A stretch of DNA of 64,000 bases from Macrotis lagotis (GCF_037893015.1 NC_133665.1:37816246-37880245); one strand, 5' to 3'; shown: positions 1 through 50,269, numbered from the stretch's first letter. Made by a program: numbers and translations. Notes: generated by a model from the sequence alone, not told the origin.

Positions 1-515
1 AGGAAGAACTCTAACAAAGAACTTACAGAAAGATATGGGCAAGAATTACACAGGATGGCAAGCCTGAATGAACTGTAACCTTAGAAATGGTTTTTGCTTG
101 TTTATAAATGAGGACACTAAGGCCCAGAAAAGTGACTGCCTAAAGCAACATAGTATGTAGACAGATAAAATTATGCTTCTTGAAATTTTTATATAGAAAG
201 ATATTTACAGAAAATTACATAAACCAAAGGCAAGAATGTAATAGAACTTAATCATTTTTCAAATGAGTTATTTACTCTATCATATGCTATTCTGACATGT
301 GCTTTGTTCTTCATATAACCAATATTGAAGTGACAATAAAAGTTGGTGGTTAGGAAATATTACAATTTAAAAATATCTTTTCTATACCAAAAATCCTTCT
401 ATGGTATCTTATCATGACGCAGAGGTAAACTGAAGTACTCAAAGGCTGTGTATACTGCCACTGCAGCTTTGATTATCAAGCGTGGCATTGATGACAAACT
501 ATGTTTAATGTTTTG
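1..515. other. Flank downstream of CEP78, nothing recognised
   Basis: AT-rich sequence without a supported open frame or a repeat I can name. In human the next gene on this side is PSAT1; no part of it is seen here. Confidence 0.4.
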
Positions 516-672
516 TTGTTTTTGTTTTTTAATTTTTGCAAGGCAATGAGGTGAAGTAGCTTGCCCAAGGCCACACAGCTAGGTAATTATTAAGTGTCTG
601 AAGTCATATTTGAACTCAGGTACTCCTGACTCCAGGACCAGTGCTCTATCCACTGCACCACCTAGCCGCCCC
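516..672 (-). mobile_element. WSINE1-type SINE
   Basis: Full-length minus copy: oligo(T)/GCAAGGCAATG at the left, head CACCTAGCCGCCCC at the right. Target-site duplication TATGTTTAATGTTTT (500-514), repeated with one difference right after the element. Confidence 0.9.
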
Positions 673-1029
673 TACGTTTAATGTTTTAAGAACCAGTCAG
701 TTTCATTAAATTTAGTGTCTCATCACCAAGGTCTGCATGCTGATGAATGTTTTCAGTTATTCCAATTCTTACCTTCCAGTAAGTCTCAAAGAAGTTATAT
801 CTGTCAGTGAAAGATGTACTTACAGCAAGGAAAATATCTGACAAACGTGTTTTTATTTGCTTATAGAAGAAATTAATACTCCAGTTGTCAAGAAAAATTG
901 AATTTTACTTAAAGTTTTCACAAGTATTAACTACTCTGGCAAGAGTACAGTAATTGTCAACATGCTACAGTTTTAAAATTCTGAACAGTATTTTCATTTG
1001 TCTTTAAAGACTTCTTTTTAAGACAGTAC

Positions 1030-3560
1030 AATTTCCTCAACATTGAAGAATGATGATTACCTGGGAACATTACCTTGACAATAAAAAGTTACTACAGTAA
1101 CAGGAAAGATCAAAACATAAACTCAGAAGAAGAAAATGAAATCAAAGAAGCTACATACAAAGCCTCAAATCAAAATGTGAAATATTTTCAGACTCTTGGA
1201 AAGTTCAAAAAGGATTTTAAAAATCAAATAAGAGAGGTAGTAAGAAAAGTGGGGAAAGAAATAAAAGTGAAGCAAGAAAATAATGAACTGGGAATGGAGG
1301 CACCATATTTTTTGGTGAAGAATCTAACACTTTAAGAAAGAAAATAGGCCAAATGGTAAAAGTGGCACAAAAAAGCATCTGAAAAGAACTGAAGAACTGA
1401 AAAGCAGAATTGGCCAAATGAAAAAAGATACAAAAGCACAATAAAGAAGATAATTGCTTAAAAATCAGAAGTGGGCAAGTGGACTAATAATCTCATGATC
1501 AATAATAATAAAATTAATAAAACAAAATCAAAAGAATGAAAAAAAGAAGAAATGTGAAATAATACACTGCAAAAACAACTGACCTGGAATATATATTGAG
1601 AGAGAACTTGGTTAATTATTGAATGATCAAAAAAGTTCTAAACGTTATAGTTCAAGAAATTATGAAAGAAAACCTTCCCTCATAACCTAGAAAAAGAACA
1701 TAAAATACTGAAAGACCTTTGAAGCACTCCTGGTGAAAAGATCAGAGCTGAATGAAAAGTTTTACTTTCAAATACGAGACTCAAGAGAAGCATAGTGAAC
1801 ATTTAAAAAGAATAAGTGATTTTCCAAACAAAAGGTTACTTTTAGTATCTATTATCATTATTAGGGCAATTAGCATGAACATAGAGAGCACTGGTGTGAG
1901 TTGATTGTAATGGATGTTACCTAAAAATATAAAATTAAGGTATACACTGGGAGAAAGAGGAAGGGAGAGATAAAATGGGGTAAATTATCTCACATTAAAG
2001 AGGAGCAAAAGAGCTTTTACAATGGAGATTAAAATAGATGGAGGAAAGGGGAATGTGAGACAGTGCTTCAAACTTACTTTCTTCTGAAATGACTCAAAGA
2101 AAGTCTAACATACACACTCAGCTCAGCATATAAATCTTATCTAACCCTACAGGGAAGTAGGGAGTGAGGGTGATAAGTAGGGGGAAGAACAATAGAAGGG
2201 AGGAAGGATGATCAATAGTGGTCAGAAGCAAAATACTTTTGAGAAGACAGAATGAAAGGAGAAGAATAAACAGGAGGAAAATATATTAAATTTTAAAAGA
2301 ATTTCAAAAATAAAACCAAATTGGTCAAGATTAGAAGGAAAGCAGAAAACTGGGGAAAATGTGTACTCAAAGTTTCTATCAAGCTTTTTTTACTCATATA
2401 GAGAATGGAGTCAAATTTATAAAAATACAAATTTATAAATATTAATAAATGATCAAAGGATATGAAATTTTCAAAGAAATCAAATTTATCCATAGTCAAT
2501 TTAAAAAAGTCCAAATCATTATTGATTAGAGAAATGCAAACTAAAAACAGCTCCAAGATAACCACCTCCTACCCATCAGATTGCTGAAAATGACAGAAAA
2601 GGAAAACGACAAATGTTGGAAGCAATGTAGGAAAAATGGAACACTAATATTGCTCTTGAGAGCAATTTAGAAGTGTGCCCAAAATACTATAAAACTGTGC
2701 ATATCTTTATACCAGTACCCTTTAACCAGCAATAGTACTGCCAGCTCTGCATCCCGGAGATCTAAGAAAAAAAAAAAAAAAGAAAAGGAAAGGAAAGGAA
2801 AAGGACCCACTGCCTTGTGTTGTTTTAGTAACGTACAACTGGTTGGGATTGGGTTTTCTAGACAAAGATGCTGAAGTTGTTGGCCATTTTCTTCTCCAGT
2901 TCATAGTATTAAATAGCAAATAGTATTAAATGTCTTGCCTAGGATTACCACAGCCAGTAAACATCTGAGGCTGAATTTGGATAAGAGTCTTCCTAACTCA
3001 AGTCCTATCTATTCACAGGACTACCTAGCTGAGAGCAGAAATATTTCCAACAGCTCTTTTTGTGATGGCAAAGAATTGGAAATTGAGGGTATGCACAGTA
3101 ACTGAGGAATAGCTGAACAAATTGTGATATACGATTGTGATGAACTATCACCTGAAAAGTATTAAATGAGCTGAAGCAAAATGAAATGACAGAACCACAA
3201 CACTGACCAATACTATACAATGATCAACTGTGAATAACTTAGGTACTCTCAGGAATACAATGATCTAAAATAATTCTTAAGGACTGAAGATGAAAAATTC
3301 TATTCACTTCTAGAGAAAGAAATGATGGAGTCTGCAGATCAAAGCATACTTTTTTTTACTTTATTTTTTTGGGGTGGATGACTGTTTTCTTTCACAACAT
3401 GACTTAATAATGTAAATATATTTTGCAAGACTGCACATACATAGCCTATATAAAATTGCTTGCCTTCTTAGGGAGGGATCAAGAGAAAGAATTTGAAACT
3501 CAAAATTTAAAAAACAAATATTGAAAATTTTTACATGCAAAAGAAAAAAATTTTTTTAAA
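1030..3560 (+). mobile_element. Old L1/HAL1-like LINE with SINE inserted
   Basis: The 5' part has an ORF1-like stretch (EEENEIKEATYKASNQN ... KDFKNQIREVVRK) typical of L1/HAL1 coiled coils. The 3' part (from about 2540) resembles the ORF2 end and 3' UTR of marsupial L1s (short frames such as ALFVMAKNWK-like, then AACTCAAAATTT and an A-rich end near 3560). No RT-domain sequence was seen between, as in half-L1 (HAL1) elements. It is heavily decayed, with a SINE at about 2815-3035. Confidence 0.6.
2815..3035 (-). mobile_element. MAR1/MIR-type SINE inside the L1-like element
   Basis: Minus-strand SINE body: TGCCTAGGATTACCACAGCC, CTGAGGCTGAATTTGG, CTTCCTAACTCAAGTCC and ACCTAGCTGAG follow the usual order of the tRNA-related part read backwards. 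Confidence 0.55.
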
Positions 3561-3730
3561 AGATTCATGAAAGTTCAGAAAATCAAAGATCCTTTAGGGA
3601 TTTGTGTTTCTGTAACAAAATCCTGTTCAAATGTTTATATTATGAGAAAGATATGCACACCAAACATTTCATCATTACAGTACAAGTATAGTAAAGTTTC
3701 TCAAATGGTTTCCAGGTCCATGCTTCCAAG

Positions 3731-3736
3731 TTTATT
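3731..3736 (-). terminator. Candidate CEP78 poly(A) signal
   Basis: AATAAA on the minus strand 45 nt past the stop codon, the only such hexamer between the stop and the old L1-like 3' end that begins below about 3560. It would give a very short 3' UTR. A later signal at 3365-3360 lies within the repeat. Confidence 0.3.
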
Positions 3737-3780
3737 GAAGTTTTTAAGGCAAGACATAATTTCAAATATCCAGACCTGAG

Positions 3781-43222
<39,442 letters not shown>

Positions 43223-43555
43223 TTTTCTGGCCACCAGCTGAAACCCACCCTGACCCCTGGGAACGGAAAAGAAAGGCAGAGATTTACTAAAATTGGAGTA
43301 ATTGCTACTCATTAAAACAGGACACTTGGATTTGGGAGGTTTTTTCCTTTTTTTGATAAGGGGAAAAGTGGGAAGAATGACCTTATACTTATACTCTACC
43401 TTCCACACATCCTAAGAATAGACTACTGAGAGGGGTGGGTAACAGGAGAAGGGGCTGTTTGCAGGATGCTAATATAGAGATTAAAAGTAACCTCCCTATC
43501 TTTTGCCTGTGTACTGATCATAGCAACAAACTCTCTTTATACTGCAATCATTGCA

Positions 43556-43880
43556 GTCGGCCATTTTTTTCCAACTGGGTCTGACCCTTTTGGGTTTTCT
43601 TGGCAAAATATTGTGTTGATTTGACATTTCCTTCTCCAGCTCATCTTACAGAATGAGGGAATTGAGGTAAACAGGGTTAAGTAATTTGCATAAGGGTAAC
43701 AAAGCCAGTAAATGTCTGACCTGAAAGGGGTCTAAACAATCTAGATTTCAATTTGAGATTATTTAAAACAAGTGATTAAACCATCCATATCTTCTGTTCT
43801 AGTCATCAGTTATGAGAAAGAGGAGTCTTTCTGACTCCAGACCTGGCACTCTACCCACGGTGCCAGTTAGCTATCCTTTA
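43556..43880 (-). mobile_element. MAR1-type SINE carrying the 92-bp patch
   Basis: Left part CCATTTTTTTCCAACTGGGT, TTGATTTGACATTTCCTTCT and AACAAAGCCAGTAAATGTCT; right part GAGTCTTTCTGACTCCAGAC and GGCACTCTACCCACGGTGCC. In the SINE consensus these adjoin; here 92 bp of foreign sequence lie between. Confidence 0.75.
43718..43809 (+). repeat. 92-bp segment, copy 2, inserted in a SINE
   Basis: Near-identical to 40817-40908. No target-site duplication or A tail was seen at its ends. It lies in intron 1, about 460 bp upstream of the first coding exon. Confidence 0.9.
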
Positions 43881-44013
43881 GGGCATGGGCCCTGAAGTCA
43901 GGAGTACCTGAGTTCAAATCCAACCTCTGACACTTAATAATTACCTAGCTGTATGGCCTTAGGCAAGCCGCTTAACCCCATTGCCTAGCAAAAACCTTAA
44001 AAAAAAAAAAAGA
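43876..44013 (+). mobile_element. WSINE1-type SINE, 5' shortened
   Basis: CCTGAAGTCAGGAGTACCTG through CCCCATTGCCTAGCAAAAAC and an A tail, abutting the MAR1 SINE. Confidence 0.85.
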
Positions 44014-44159
44014 GTTGATTTGTGAAAAAAGATATAAGGGTGATGGGGATATTTGCAGGATGAAAGTGGAATGAGCTCTTCTCCCTTTCTTCCAGGCCTC
44101 TGGGAACTGTGTGTGTGTGTGTGTGACTTGCCCAGGGGCCACATAGCTGGATCTGAATA

Positions 44160-44524
44160 CATATTTTTATACACACACACACACATATATAATATCTGTG
44201 TGTATATGTGTACACATATATGCACATGTTATATCTATGTGTGTATGTACATATATGTATACATTACATATCATATCTCTTATATCTATGTGTGTATATG
44301 TACATATATATGTATACTATATATCTATGTGTATCTACATACATGTATATGCATATAATGTGCCTGTACACGTACATGTATATGCATATATTATATCTGC
44401 ATGTATGCACACATGTATATGCATACATTATATGTATGTGTGTATGCTTGCATATATGCATATGTTATACATATTATACCTATGTGTGTATGCATGCATA
44501 TATACGTGTATGTTATATATATCA
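44160..44524. repeat. Alternating purine/pyrimidine minisatellite beside the promoter
   Basis: Diverged units of roughly 37-50 bp, each starting near TATCTATGTGTGTAT and passing through ACATATATGTATAC or ATGCATATA, repeat about seven times. Nearly every step is purine-pyrimidine. A (TG)n run at 44107-44126 and a (CA)n run at 44171-44185 border it on one side, the CpG island on the other. Open frames of Tyr/Ile/Cys/His on both strands are artefacts of the repeat. Confidence 0.8.
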
Positions 44525-44730
44525 TAGCTACGAATGGCCCCAGTTGTGTGCGGATGCTTAGGGCAGCACCTAGAACCATGACCCCTGGGCTGCAGCCAGC
44601 GACGCTCCCCCCTGCCCCGGCCCAGGGCCGCAAGGCGCCTCAGCCGGTCCCGGGGCTGCTGCCCCCCCGCCGCCGCCGCTTGGCCCCCCAAGCTCAGCCC
44701 TTCCCGCACCCCCCGCGCTCCGGCGTTCAC

Positions 44731-44870
44731 CTTTTGGGCTAAAGAAGGCCGAGCGCGGCTACAGCTGCTCCGCTGCGGGGCCCGCCCGGGCTGCGGCCGT
44801 TAGCTCCGCGCCATCACCCGGAGGGGTCGAAGCCGCCCCGGCGGGGCCAGTGTTTGGTGTCACCCGGGAA
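44731..44870 (-). other. CEP78: CEP78 probable non-coding exon 1 (5' UTR), far end approximate
   Basis: Inferred. The first coding exon begins after a clear acceptor (polypyrimidine tract then CCCAG at 43261-43257), so an upstream exon is needed. On the minus strand inside the CpG island, AAAAG|GTGAAC places a plausible donor with the exon ending at 44731. An inverted CCAAT box (44970-44974) and GC box (44938-44949) lie at a suitable distance for a start near 44.8-44.9 kb. A second possible donor (CCCGG|GTGACA) lies near 44862. The start site cannot be read from sequence. Confidence 0.4.
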
Positions 44871-44937
44871 GGGAGCGCCGACGCCGACGCCGACGCCCGA
44901 AGGAGCGTCCCCACGCAGGCCGCGGGGGTCGCCGGGA

Positions 44938-44949
44938 GGGGGCGGGGCC
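44938..44949 (+). promoter_or_regulatory. GC box (Sp1/KLF type)
   Basis: GGGGGCGGGGCC in the middle of the CpG island, upstream of the inferred CEP78 start. Confidence 0.5.
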
Positions 44950-44969
44950 AGGCCGCTTGCGGCCTCGCG

Positions 44970-44974
44970 ATTGG
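44970..44974 (-). promoter_or_regulatory. CCAAT box (NF-Y type)
   Basis: AGCCAATCGCG on the minus strand, in the orientation of CEP78 transcription and about 100 bp or more upstream of the inferred first exon. The wider match than a bare CCAAT favours a real NF-Y site. Confidence 0.5.
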
Positions 44975-44984
44975 CTGCGGCTGC

Positions 44985-44993
44985 TTGGCGGGA
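44985..44993 (+). promoter_or_regulatory. E2F-like element
   Basis: TTGGCGGGA, 10 bp from the CCAAT box. An E2F/DP site would fit a centriole gene with cell-cycle-linked expression. Motif match only. Confidence 0.35.
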
Positions 44994-45305
44994 GTTCGGC
45001 CTCCCCAGGTGTTCCGGTCTCTCGGGCCCGGTTGTCCCCAAACCCCTTCCTTCGGCCCATGAGGACACAGAGACGCAACGGGTTTACGGGAGACAATGGT
45101 GGAAAACCAGCGTCGGTCGCACAGAAGCGTGTGTGAAGCCGGCGCCGCCCCCAGCCCCACTTTTTGTCCCTGGATCGGCCTCTAGGAACGCCCCGCCCCC
45201 AGCCCGCACAGTCACCAAGGCCCACACTGAACCCCAGCGAACCCCGGGCCCCGCATCAAACAGAAAACTCTATGAAAGCCCTTCCACAGCACCACCTGGC
45301 CATAC

Positions 45306-45500
45306 CTACAATTATTATTATTTTTTAGTTTTAATGTTTTCTCTCCCCTTTACTTTATCATTCATGCGGGTCTATGTTTTTGGGAGGGAAGGGGGTATAA
45401 TGTTTACTCTTAAGCATGAATATTTTGGTAATGTATAAAAAAAACATTATTTGTACAAAATAAGAATAAATCAATTAAAAAATTAAAAAAAAATTTTAAA
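45306..45500 (+). mobile_element. LINE 3' end fragment
   Basis: GGGAGGGAAGGGGGTATAAT, TTTTGGTAATGTATAAAAA and ACAAAATAAGAATAAATCAA then A-rich: resembles a marsupial L1 3' terminus, just upstream of the CpG island. Confidence 0.45.
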
Positions 45501-45805
45501 AGCCATTTCGGTTTTCTTACCCTCTGCCCCATCCCCAGCCACTGGCCTTGCAGTTCCTGCTCCCCCTCCTTCAGGTCTCCCACCAGATCCAGGCCTCCTC
45601 CCACCCAGGCCTTTTCTAGTCTTTTCTTCTCTAAGGTCACCTTCCACTTGAATGGGATTCATGAAAACCCCAAAGCTGATTGGTTATGGGATGGTGCCCA
45701 AAGGTGGAGATCAATCCCCTAGTGGAACTGATGAGCCTGGGGGAGAGGACGATCAGTTGCTAAAGAAAAAAAGAAGCCAATGTGTGGAACTTCAAGCCTG
45801 AATGC

Positions 45806-46278
45806 ACCCAAAGGGCAATAAAAATATGCGCACCCTTTGATCCAGCAATACCTCTACTGGGCCTACACCCTGAAGACATGATGAAAAAGGGTAAAAACAT
45901 CACTTGTACAAAAATATTCATAGAAATTCTGTTTGTAGTAGCTAAGAATTGGAAATGGAGTGAATGTCCTTCAATTGGGGAATGGCTGAACAAAATGCGG
46001 TATATATGTATGTCATGGAACACTATGGTTCTATTAGAAACCAGGAGGGATGGGAATTCTGAGAAGCCTGTAAAGATTTACATGAATTGATGCTGAGCAA
46101 GGTGAGCAGAACCAGAAGAACATGGTACACCCTAACAGCAACATGGGGATGATGATCAGCCTTAATATACTTGCTCATTCCATCAGTGCAATAATCAGGG
46201 ACAATTTTAGGGTATCTGCAGCAGAGAATGCTATCTGTATCCAGAGAAAGAACTGAGGAATTAAAACAAAGACCAAAG

Positions 46279-46334
<56 letters not shown>

Positions 46335-46588
46335 ATTACCTTCAAAAAAAGTTGTCTTATGTATTACATAATTTTGCTGGCTCTAATATTTTATTTTTTC
46401 CTCAAGGATATGATTTTTCTCTCAACACATTCAATTTTGATCAATGTATAGCATGGAAACAATGTGGAGGGGGGTAGAGGGAGAAAAGGGAGGAAAAGAA
46501 TTGTAAAATTCAAAACCTTACAAAAAATGATAGATAGAAACTGCTATTGAATAGAATTGAAAAACAAATAAAATATTAAAAAAAAATT
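45806..46588 (+). mobile_element. L1 3' end with ORF2 C terminus, 5'-truncated
   Basis: The frame reads APFDPAIPLLGLHPEDMMKK then KIFIEILFVVAKNWKWSECP and IGEWLNKMRYICMSWN, the L1 ORF2 C terminus, followed by the same 3' UTR as at 6.5 and 13.4 kb. An (ACT)n run (46279-46335) sits where those copies have an A-rich stretch. Confidence 0.88.
46279..46335. repeat. (ACT)n microsatellite
   Basis: About 19 uninterrupted ACT units inside the L1 3' UTR. Confidence 0.95.
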
Positions 46589-46867
46589 TCAATACTGTCC
46601 TCAGGAGATTCTGGAGAATTTCCCTTTGGATGTGATCTGGGACTCTCTCTCTTAGTTGAGTAAGTTTATTTTGCTCCCAATGGGAGAACATCTTCAATGT
46701 GCATTATCTGGGAGATATATAGACATAGATTAGATATAGATTTACATTCTCATATAATTTCTCTGATCTCTTATTTTTCTATCAATTTATTTTAAAAAGA
46801 TTATTTGCCATTAACTATGAATATTCATTTTAAACTGATATTTGATAAGAAAGAAGACTACTTCCAT

Positions 46868-46868
<1 letters not shown>

Positions 46869-46925
<57 letters not shown>
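46869..46925. repeat. (TA)n microsatellite
   Basis: Uninterrupted TA run of more than 50 bp. Confidence 0.95.
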
Positions 46926-46928
<3 letters not shown>

Positions 46929-47167
46929 TTGGCAGGCTGTCCTCCATTAAGATTACAATTAATATTCCATTAAGATCAGGATTTTCTGGGGCAGAGCCAA
47001 GATGGCATGGAGAAGCTAGGAAGCTCCCAGTGCTTTTCCAGAAACAACTTTAAATGAAGCCTTTATACAAACTTTAAAGTTTCCAGATCCCACCAAAAAA
47101 AAATAGCCTAAAAGAAGTTCTCAACTCAAGATATTGTAGAGGATCTTCAGTAAAAGTCTATCTCTTA

Positions 47168-47320
47168 GGGGTGGCTAGATGGTGCAGTGGATAAAGCACT
47201 GGCCTGGAGTCAGGAGCATCTGGGTTTAAATCCGGTCTCTAACACTTACTGATTACCTAGCTGTGTAGCCTTGGGCAAGCCACTTAACCCCATTTGCCTT
47301 GCAAAAACCTAAAAAAAAAA
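47168..47320 (+). mobile_element. WSINE1-type SINE in L1
   Basis: Complete plus copy. Target-site duplication GTCTATCTCTT on both sides. Confidence 0.92.
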
Positions 47321-47536
47321 GTCTATCTCTTCAGGGTAAAAAATCAGTTCAGGTGGGAGAAGTGGAAAACCAGGGGGAGGCACTGAGCTACAGGGCAGTT
47401 CAGCAAGCTAAAAATGCAGCAGGCCAGTAGTGAGGATCCCAACTCTAGCTCAGAAGACAAAGTTTGAATCCTGGGAAGGCTGGTGTAACAGATAGGACAG
47501 GATTATACTACACCAATGCAGAAAACAGCCTCTATA

Positions 47537-47553
47537 TATATATATATATATAT
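47537..47553. repeat. Short (TA)n run
   Basis: Short TA repeat in the L1 5' UTR. Confidence 0.7.
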
Positions 47554-47812
47554 AGACAACACCTTGGCAAGTGATAAGCCAGGGACCAGGAGCAGAGGTC
47601 AACTATTGAAATGGGCAAAACCCCCTCAAAAAAGCTATAGCCATAGAAAGCCACTATTTTGATAGGGATGATAAAAATGCCATCTCAGAAGAGGAAAGCA
47701 GTGACAGCATGCCTACACGTGAACCTCAAAGGAGTTTATGGATTGACCTCAAATCCAAAAATACCTCTCATAATTATGAGCTCAAAAAGGATTTTAAAAA
47801 ATTAAAGAAGAT

Positions 47813-47978
47813 TGGGGTGGCTAGGTGATGCAGTGGATAGAGTACTGGCCCTGGAGTCAGGAGTACCTGAGTTCAAATCTGGCCTTAGACACTTAATAAT
47901 TACCTGTGTGGCCTTTGACAAGTCACTTAATCCCATTGCCTTGCAAAAACCTAAAAAAAAAAAAAAAACCCCAAAAAA
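47813..47978 (+). mobile_element. WSINE1-type SINE in L1
   Basis: Complete plus copy. AATTAAAGAAG / AACTAAAGAAG flanks. Confidence 0.9.
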
Positions 47979-48445
47979 CAACTAAAGAAGAGATGAAGAA
48001 TAAAATGGAGAAAAGAAATTAGAGCCATGCAAGAGAATAATGAAAAATTGATTAAAGAAATCAACTATTGTAAAGATAAAAATAACCAACTTGAAAAGGG
48101 ATGGAATTAATCAAAAAGTAAAAATAGCAACTGGAAAAGGTAAACAACTCATTTAAAAGTTAAATGAACCAAATGAAAAAGGAAACACAAAAGCTAAAAA
48201 ATAAAATAAAAATTCCAAAAATTAGAATGGAAACTAAAAACTCTATGAGACACCAATATTCCATCAAACAAAACTAGAAGGCTGAAAAAATAGAAGAGGT
48301 AAAGTTCCTCTTTAGGTAGGTACTTTAGTAGGAAAAACAACCAACCTAGAAAAGATATCCAGGAGAGATAATTTATGAATTATTAGTCTACCTGAAAGCC
48401 TTGTTCAGAAAAAAGAGTCTGGAAAATATCTTTCAGAAAATTATC

Positions 48446-48596
48446 TGGGGAAGCTGGGTGGTGCAGTGGATAGAGCACCAGCTCTGGAGTTATAATGGAC
48501 CTGAGTTCAAATCCAGATTCACACTTAATAATTGCTTAGCTGTATGACCTTGAGCAAGTCACTTAACCCCATTACCTATCAAACACAAAATAAATA
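48446..48596 (+). mobile_element. WSINE1-type SINE in L1
   Basis: Complete plus copy. Target-site duplication AGAAAATTATC on both sides. Confidence 0.92.
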
Positions 48597-48879
48597 AGAA
48601 AATTATCCTGGAAAAGTGCCTTAATGTCCTAGAACAAGAAGACAAATTGGACCTTGAAAGAATCCATTGTCATCTCCAGAAAGAGATCCCAGAATAAGAA
48701 ATAATGATCAGGAATTTAACTTGAATTTGAAAATTTTACATCATCCTTTACAGTAGAAAGTTTAGACTAATAATATTTAAAGGAACAAATAGATTTATTT
48801 CTAACCTGTCACTACGTCTCATTGAGAAGGGCAGAGTGACTAGCCATTTGACTTCTTTGAAAATCTTGGGGAATGAGTT

Positions 48880-49200
48880 TATTGTCTCCCTAAGAGCTGC
48901 TCAGTAGTCCTTGCCACATCTATCTTGCAGGTACAATTTTTTTGCATATTTATTCCCCATTAGAATATGAGTTCAGATATAAGGGACCATCCTTTTGTTT
49001 TGAACAGGCCTTAATTAACCTAGTTCCTAGTAAAAAATAAATAATAGATACTTGTCAACTGACTTCCTTTAAGTTCTCTAGATCTGTATTAAAAACCTCC
49101 CTCTGATACCTCTGTGACAAGGTACAAATCATTTCATCTTTTCAACCCTTATTCTCCTCATCTGTAAAAAGAAGGGGTTATACTAATATCAATGCATTGA
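48880..49200 (+). mobile_element. L2 3' fragment and MIR-like patch
   Basis: ATTAGAATATGAGTTCAGAT and CCTAGTTCCTAGTAAAAAAT are L2-tail-like. ACAAATCATTTCATCTTTTC and CCTCATCTGTAAAAAG near 49130-49170 are MIR-like. Confidence 0.45.
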
Positions 49201-49332
49201 TTAACTGTGGTTCCAGAAAACTTATGATGATCCATGCTGCCCATCTTTTGACAGAGAGATAGTGAACTGAAATTGCTGAATGAGACATGCATTTTTGGAC
49301 ATGGCCATTTGAACAAAGTGGGAGTTTGACTA

Positions 49333-49336
49333 TCTG

Positions 49337-49369
<33 letters not shown>
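49333..49369. repeat. (TATC)n microsatellite
   Basis: About eight TATC units with one variant at the end. Confidence 0.9.
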
Positions 49370-49399
49370 TTACCTATTTGTTACAGAATTTTGCTTTTG

Positions 49400-49770
49400 T
49401 TTTTATTTTTTCATAAAAGGTGGAAGTGGGAAGGAAAGAAAAATAACTGCTTGTTAATTGAGAAAATAACATTAAGAAAAAAATTTAAATGATGGGATTC
49501 AACTGGATAGTTTCTGAGGTTGTTAGAACTCTAAATTATATAATGAACTAGTCATGCAATCCTATATTAGAAAAAAAATATGTTTGCTTCTATGGAGAAT
49601 CAACTCTTTATGCCAGAGTCACATGACCCAGGCTCAGAAAACCTAGCTAAATTCAGGGAATAGGAGGAGTTTGCCAGAGGGAGGAACTTAAAGTCTAATT
49701 TCTGTTTGGAAAATTTCACAGCATTTCAAAATGAGTAGAGTTAGGCAGGATTGGTAAATGTTTAATAACC
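49400..49770. other. Upstream flank, nothing recognised
   Basis: No repeat or gene-like frame. Confidence 0.4.
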
Positions 49771-49771
49771 A

Positions 49772-49848
49772 GCTCTCTCTGTCTCTCTTTGTCTCTCTGT
49801 CTCTGTCTCTCTGTCTCTCTGTCTGTCTGTCTGTCTCTCTCTCTGACT
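49772..49848. repeat. (TCTCTG)n/(TGTC)n simple repeat
   Basis: Imperfect TCTCTGTCTC and CTGTCTGTCTG units. The Ser/Leu/Cys-rich frame across it is an artefact. Confidence 0.9.
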
Positions 49849-50269
49849 CTCAAAAAAGGAAAACAACACATTTTTAAGCTTAATCTGCAATATAACTATC
49901 TTCTACATCACTTTCTTAAGTTGACAGTCAACAAAACAATAAATCAAGTCCTGATTTGTAGTATTTGCCAATTTCTGATGTATAAATTAAAAATGGACCC
50001 TCAGGCCAGCACACCCCTTAGCTGGAATGTAGAATATTTGCAAGAAAATAGCATAAAATAAAACTGGAAAAATCTTTCCTCATACTTTTGACTAACACCA
50101 TGACTTAAAAAGTCATCAACTCTGAGAAACTTAGAGAACTTGGTTTTAACTCAGCACTTCCATCCAGTGGAATAAATGGGCATAACAGCAAAGACTAGCC
50201 TGGTTCCTTCCTGTTGAATAGGATGATTATAAATGCTAGCTATATACTTCTCCAGGTGCTTACACATTC

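Larger units (their letters stand above)
44541..45270. promoter_or_regulatory. CpG island, CEP78 promoter
   Basis: Abrupt change from AT-rich to GC-rich sequence dense in CpG, the only such block in the window, about 1.5 kb upstream of the first coding exon. It includes a short (GCCGAC)n run at 44876-44896. Long open frames on both strands here are by-products of base composition. No splice-supported gene was found on the plus strand, so I cannot say whether it is bidirectional. Confidence 0.85.
46989..48760 (+). mobile_element. L1 5' half: 5' UTR and ORF1, no ORF2
   Basis: Begins GGGGCAGAGCCAAGATGGCA, the L1 5' terminus (human L1: GGAGCCAAGATGGC). ORF1-like coiled-coil text follows (ELKKDFKKLKK, then KEIRAMQENNEKLIKEI-like), and at about 48380 the phrase ATTAGTCTACCTGAAAG, equivalent to RIIGLPE of ORF1. 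Three WSINEs (47168, 47813, 48446) interrupt it. It ends near 48760 without ORF2. The order fits a full-length 5' end with the rest lost. Confidence 0.75.

Noticed and set aside
1-3560. PSAT1, expected downstream neighbour
   Set aside because: No exon of it can be recognised; it is presumably beyond the window.
43997-44633. Several Tyr/Ile/Cys/His-rich frames on both strands
   Set aside because: Translations of the TG/TA/CA minisatellite.
44854-45438. 194-residue open frame on the plus strand across the CpG island, and overlapping frames on the minus strand
   Set aside because: Low stop density from GC-rich sequence. Pro/Ala/Arg/Thr-rich text with no domain, no splice-supported continuation, and competing frames on both strands.
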